Shown here: one piece after another, positions 56,816 through 59,796 of the stretch
Position numbering within the stretch: the first letter of the stretch is position 1
How the letters are laid out: the number at the start of each line of letters is the position of its first letter
From: JAGOJE01 sp964553715
GTDB taxonomy: Bacteria; Pseudomonadota; Alphaproteobacteria; Rickettsiales; Rickettsiaceae
Assembly: GCA_964553715.1 (NCBI GenBank)
Contig: CAZKKY010000006.1
Span: 1 to 59,796, forward strand
DNA length: 59,796 bases
Reading direction: 5' to 3'
Translations under genes and position numbers: made by a program
The notes under the pieces: generated by a model
Database searches by the model: none
Told to the model about the DNA's origin: nothing
The model's input: the letters and a program-made list of their open reading frames with translations, nothing else

Positions 56816-59335
56816 ATGCATAAACCCGTCATTATTGTTGATGGATACGGATTCGTATTCCGTGCTTTTCACGTTCAAGCGCCACTTACCAGTCCTGGCG
56901 GAATTCCTGTTGGTGCTTTGTATGGCTTTACCTCAATGCTTCTCAAGTTACTAAACGACTTTAAGCCATCTAAATGCGTTATAGTATTTGATAGTCCTGG
57001 AAGAAGCTTCCGCTCAGGAATTTATGCTGAATATAAAGCTCACCGTCCGCCCGTGCCGGAAGATTTAAAGGTTCAACTTCCTCTAGTTAGGCTTGCGGCT
57101 AAGGTATTGAATTTTAAAACTTTAGAACAAGATGGTATGGAAGCAGATGATATCATAGCAAGTTTAGTTACTACTTTATCTAAAGCTGGTGAAAAATCTC
57201 TAATTATTTCATCAGATAAAGACCTTATGCAGCTTTTGTCAGAACATGCCTCTTTCTATGATCCTATGAAAGCTAAATATATAAAAGAAGAGGATATATT
57301 AGAAAAATTTGGTGTATATTCAGATAAAATTCGCCATGTTCTTGCGCTAATAGGTGATAAATCAGATAATATCCCAGGCGTACAAGGCATTGGTCCTAAG
57401 ACAGCGGCTGAATTAATAAATAGATTCGGCACTCTTGAAGAGCTTCTTGAAAGATCAGAAGAAATAACTCAAGAAAAACGTAGGGAAATGATTAAGTCAG
57501 GAAAAGATTTAGCCAGATTATCATACGAACTACTAGGGTTAAAAACCGATCTTGAAATTGATACTAATGATCTTTCATGGTCTTTGCCTAATCGTAATGA
57601 GCTTGTGAATTTCATAGTAGAATATGGCTTTAAATCTTTAATAGCAAGGGCAGAAAAGCTTTTCGGTATGGATCTTGAACCCACCTCTAGCATCCAGCAA
57701 AGCTTTAATCTTGAAGCAAATGGCATAGGCAATCTCGAAGATTTGCAGAAATCTGCTATTAATAGAGGGTTTTTAGCTATTTATTTATCATCAACCCAAT
57801 TTCTTCTAGGTACGCAGGATAATATAATATGTAATTTGCCGATTCATGAAGCAAGTAAGATATATGAGTTACTTAAAGATACTTCTGTTAAAAAAATCAC
57901 TGTGAATTTAAAAGCTCTTATAAAGCATTTAGATGGAATAATCGATCCTAACTGTCTTATTGCTTTTGAAGATTTATCGCTAATGAATTATGCAACCTCA
58001 GCAGGAATAGTGCAGGTGCCGGATGATTTTTGGTTAAAAAATGGCATAACATCATTTTTCGCTAAATATGACGAATTACATAATAAGCTTTATAATAAAA
58101 AAGCCCTTTCTATATATTATGATATTGATCTTCCTATATCTTATATTCTTGCAAAAATGGAGATATGTGGGATTTTGGTTGATAAAGATTACTTAATAGC
58201 CATGTCAGATGAGTTTGCAAAGGAAATCCTTGTGCTTGAGAACAAAATTTTTGATATTGCAGGGCGGGACTTTAATGTAGCATCTCCAAAGCAGCTAGGC
58301 GAAGTATTATTTGAGCATATGAAGCTTCCAGGAGGCAAAATATCTAGCAAATCTAAAACTTTTTCTACCGGTATAGAAGTGCTTGAATATTTAAGCGAAC
58401 TTGGTTACGAAATTGCTGATTATCTTATCAGATGGCGCCAAATTACTAAGCTAAAAAATACCTATACAGATAGTCTTGTAACTCAGATAGATAAGACTAC
58501 AAACAGAATACATACAAATTTCTTGCAAAATAGCACCTCTACAGGGCGTCTTAGTTCTCATAATCCTAATTTACAGAACATACCTATAAGAAGTGCTGAT
58601 GGCGCAAAAATCCGTAATGCCTTCATAGCGAAGAAGGGATATCAGATAATCTCTGCGGACTATTCACAAATAGAATTAAGAATTCTAAGCTGTATAGCAG
58701 AAATAAAGCCCATGCAGGAAGCATTTAAACATAATATAGACATACATAAAGCAACAGCGATAGAAGTATTTAAAAAGGACGAATCGTCCATTACAGACGA
58801 TTTAAGACGAAAAGCAAAAGCAATTAATTTTGGTATTATATATGGCATTAGTGATTTTGGCCTTGCAAAGCAGCTTGGTATAACTAGGCAAGAAGCTGCA
58901 AATTATATATCTGGGTATTTTAGAGAATATCCAGGGATAGAAAAATACATGATGCAAACCAAATCTTTCGTGCATAATCATGGATATGTAGAAAATATAT
59001 TTGGTAGAAAATGCTTTTTCCCAAATATAAAAGATGCAAATTACTTTAATAGAAGTTTGATAGAGCGCGCTGCCATTAACGCGCCTATACAATCTTCTGC
59101 CGCTGATATAGTAAAACTTGCGATGATAGAAGTAGATAAGGCAATAAGAGAAGCAAATCTTGATGCTATAATGCTTTTGCAAATACATGATGAACTAATT
59201 TTTGAAGTATCAGAAAAATCTATTCTTGAAGCAACTAAAATTATCAAAACATCTATGGAGAATGTTGTAAAATTATCTGTCCCAATGACTGTAGAAATTG
59301 CTAAAGGAAACAGCTGGGGAGGCTCCTTGCAATAA
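56816..59335 (+). CDS. polA: DNA polymerase I
   Basis: The repair and lagging-strand polymerase of 839 residues, shorter than E. coli (928). The N-terminal 5'-3' nuclease is intact: Asp9 in VDGYGFVFRAF, GMEADDIIA, SDKDLMQL, and GDKSDNIPGVQGIGPKTAA. The polymerase motifs are intact: A ADYSQIELR (about 614-622), B RRKAKAINFGIIYG (about 664-677), C LQIHDELIFEV (about 788-798). In the central domain the exonuclease motif I, normally Asp-x-Glu, is replaced around GFLAIYLSS (about 318-326), so proofreading is probably lost or reduced. Confidence 0.96.
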   Translation: MHKPVIIVDGYGFVFRAFHVQAPLTSPGGIPVGALYGFTSMLLKLLNDFKPSKCVIVFDSPGRSFRSGIYAEYKAHRPPVPEDLKVQLPLVRLAAKVLNFKTLEQDGMEADDIIASLVTTLSKAGEKSLIISSDKDLMQLLSEHASFYDPMKAKYIKEEDILEKFGVYSDKIRHVLALIGDKSDNIPGVQGIGPKTAAELINRFGTLEELLERSEEITQEKRREMIKSGKDLARLSYELLGLKTDLEIDTNDLSWSLPNRNELVNFIVEYGFKSLIARAEKLFGMDLEPTSSIQQSFNLEANGIGNLEDLQKSAINRGFLAIYLSSTQFLLGTQDNIICNLPIHEASKIYELLKDTSVKKITVNLKALIKHLDGIIDPNCLIAFEDLSLMNYATSAGIVQVPDDFWLKNGITSFFAKYDELHNKLYNKKALSIYYDIDLPISYILAKMEICGILVDKDYLIAMSDEFAKEILVLENKIFDIAGRDFNVASPKQLGEVLFEHMKLPGGKISSKSKTFSTGIEVLEYLSELGYEIADYLIRWRQITKLKNTYTDSLVTQIDKTTNRIHTNFLQNSTSTGRLSSHNPNLQNIPIRSADGAKIRNAFIAKKGYQIISADYSQIELRILSCIAEIKPMQEAFKHNIDIHKATAIEVFKKDESSITDDLRRKAKAINFGIIYGISDFGLAKQLGITRQEAANYISGYFREYPGIEKYMMQTKSFVHNHGYVENIFGRKCFFPNIKDANYFNRSLIERAAINAPIQSSAADIVKLAMIEVDKAIREANLDAIMLLQIHDELIFEVSEKSILEATKIIKTSMENVVKLSVPMTVEIAKGNSWGGSLQ

Positions 59336-59342
59336 GGGTTAT

Positions 59343-59796
59343 GGGCCTGCGTCATCGCGAGTTTATTCCTGGTCATCGCGAACCGAAGGTGAAGCGATCC
59401 AGAAACACTAGATTGCCACGTCGCCATAGGCTCCTCGCAATGACAGCTGGGGGCCTGCGTCATCGCGAGTTCATTCCCTGTCATCGCGAGTTCATTCCCT
59501 GTCATCGCGAACCGAAGGTGAAGCGATCCAGTCTTCTTCTAGATTGCCACGTCGCCATAGGGCTCCTCGCAATGACAGCTGGGGGCCTGCGTCATCGCGA
59601 GTTCATTCCCTGTCATCGCGAGTTCATTCCCTGTCATCGCGAACCGAAGGTGAAGCGATCCAGTCTTCTTCTAGATTGCCACGTCGCCATAGGGCTCCTC
59701 GCAATGACGTATCCTTCAGTCATTACTGGGCCCATCACGCAGTCATCACTCAGCCTACCCCTCTCGTCATCGCGAGCGAAGCGAAGCGATCCAGAA
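59343..59796. repeat. GC-rich tandem array of 132-bp units with 21-bp sub-repeats (array B)
   Basis: Three head-to-tail units start GGGCCTGCGTCATCGCGAG at 59343, 59451 and 59583. Units 2 and 3 are identical over 126 bases; unit 1 is 108 bases and diverged. Inside units 2 and 3 a 21-base sub-repeat GTCATCGCGAGTTCATTCCCT is tandem (starts 59459, 59480, then 59501 begins the element). Each unit carries an inverted-repeat element (59372-59444, 59501-59576, 59633-59708) running from GTCATCGCGA to CTCCTCGCAATGAC. A fourth partial copy is cut by the window end at 59766. Confidence 0.88.

Noticed and set aside
59041..59505. Minus-strand frame with repeated MTGNELAMT
   Set aside because: It is a translation of the GC-rich repeat array plus antisense of polA; no gene-like composition.
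59343..59796. CRISPR array
   Set aside because: Units are tandem and identical including the parts between repeats, and contain inverted-repeat elements; not spacer-like.

Overview
The window is an AT-rich bacterial chromosome segment that reads as an obligate intracellular alphaproteobacterium, most likely order Rickettsiales. The main evidence is two tandem non-mitochondrial ATP/ADP translocases (tlc), an NtrY/NtrX two-component pair, BioY biotin uptake, a queuine-salvage pair (yhhQ-type transporter plus tgt), an alphaproteobacterial DksA with a degenerate zinc finger, and secreted or host-directed candidates (ankyrin protein, class 3 lipase-like protein, acidic-repeat protein). The family or genus cannot be fixed from the sequence alone.

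Layout. 1-464 is the 3' end of a repeat-rich acidic protein. 560-7812 is a very tight plus-strand operon: lpd, an RND adaptor and permease, ruvC and a photolyase. A tRNA-Val(UAC), dksA with a zf-CHCC protein, dnaK-dnaJ, a YihY/BrkB protein and alkD follow. The minus-strand dcw operon mraZ-rsmH-ftsL-ftsI-murE-murF-mraY (21203 down to 13774) has a clear promoter and a five-fold, 10-bp-phased MraZ operator. Divergent from it is an ankyrin protein with a near-consensus promoter. Next come an rlmD-type methyltransferase (minus), a phasin and a lipase-like protein (plus). A long minus-strand block then runs ntrY-ntrX-bioY-pentapeptide lipoprotein-ftsK-nlpD-like-tyrS-ftsZ (37903 down to 27120). A further minus-strand block holds the two tlc genes, trhO-maf-yebC, and a lysine-rich gene interrupted at an A9 tract. 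From 44212 on, mostly plus strand: ferredoxin-NADP reductase, queuosine precursor transporter-tgt, rplU-rpmA, an FkbM methyltransferase (minus), an S9 peptidase-MFS-dapE operon, tRNA-Leu(UAG), tig, recR-ybaB (minus) and polA. Two GC-rich repeat arrays with shared modules flank recR-ybaB-polA, and the second fills the last 450 bases.

How it works together. Peptidoglycan synthesis and division genes (mur genes, mraY, ftsI, ftsL, ftsZ, ftsK, nlpD-like, dapE) indicate a cell that still makes a wall. Tlc, BioY, YhhQ/Tgt and the MFS and RND carriers indicate import from and defence against a host cytoplasm. DNA repair is well represented (ruvC, recR, alkD, phrB, polA), although the PolA proofreading motif I looks lost. 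The most unusual items are the A9 slippage gene, the MraZ operator, the Tgt specificity loop, and the nested 132-bp/21-bp repeat array.
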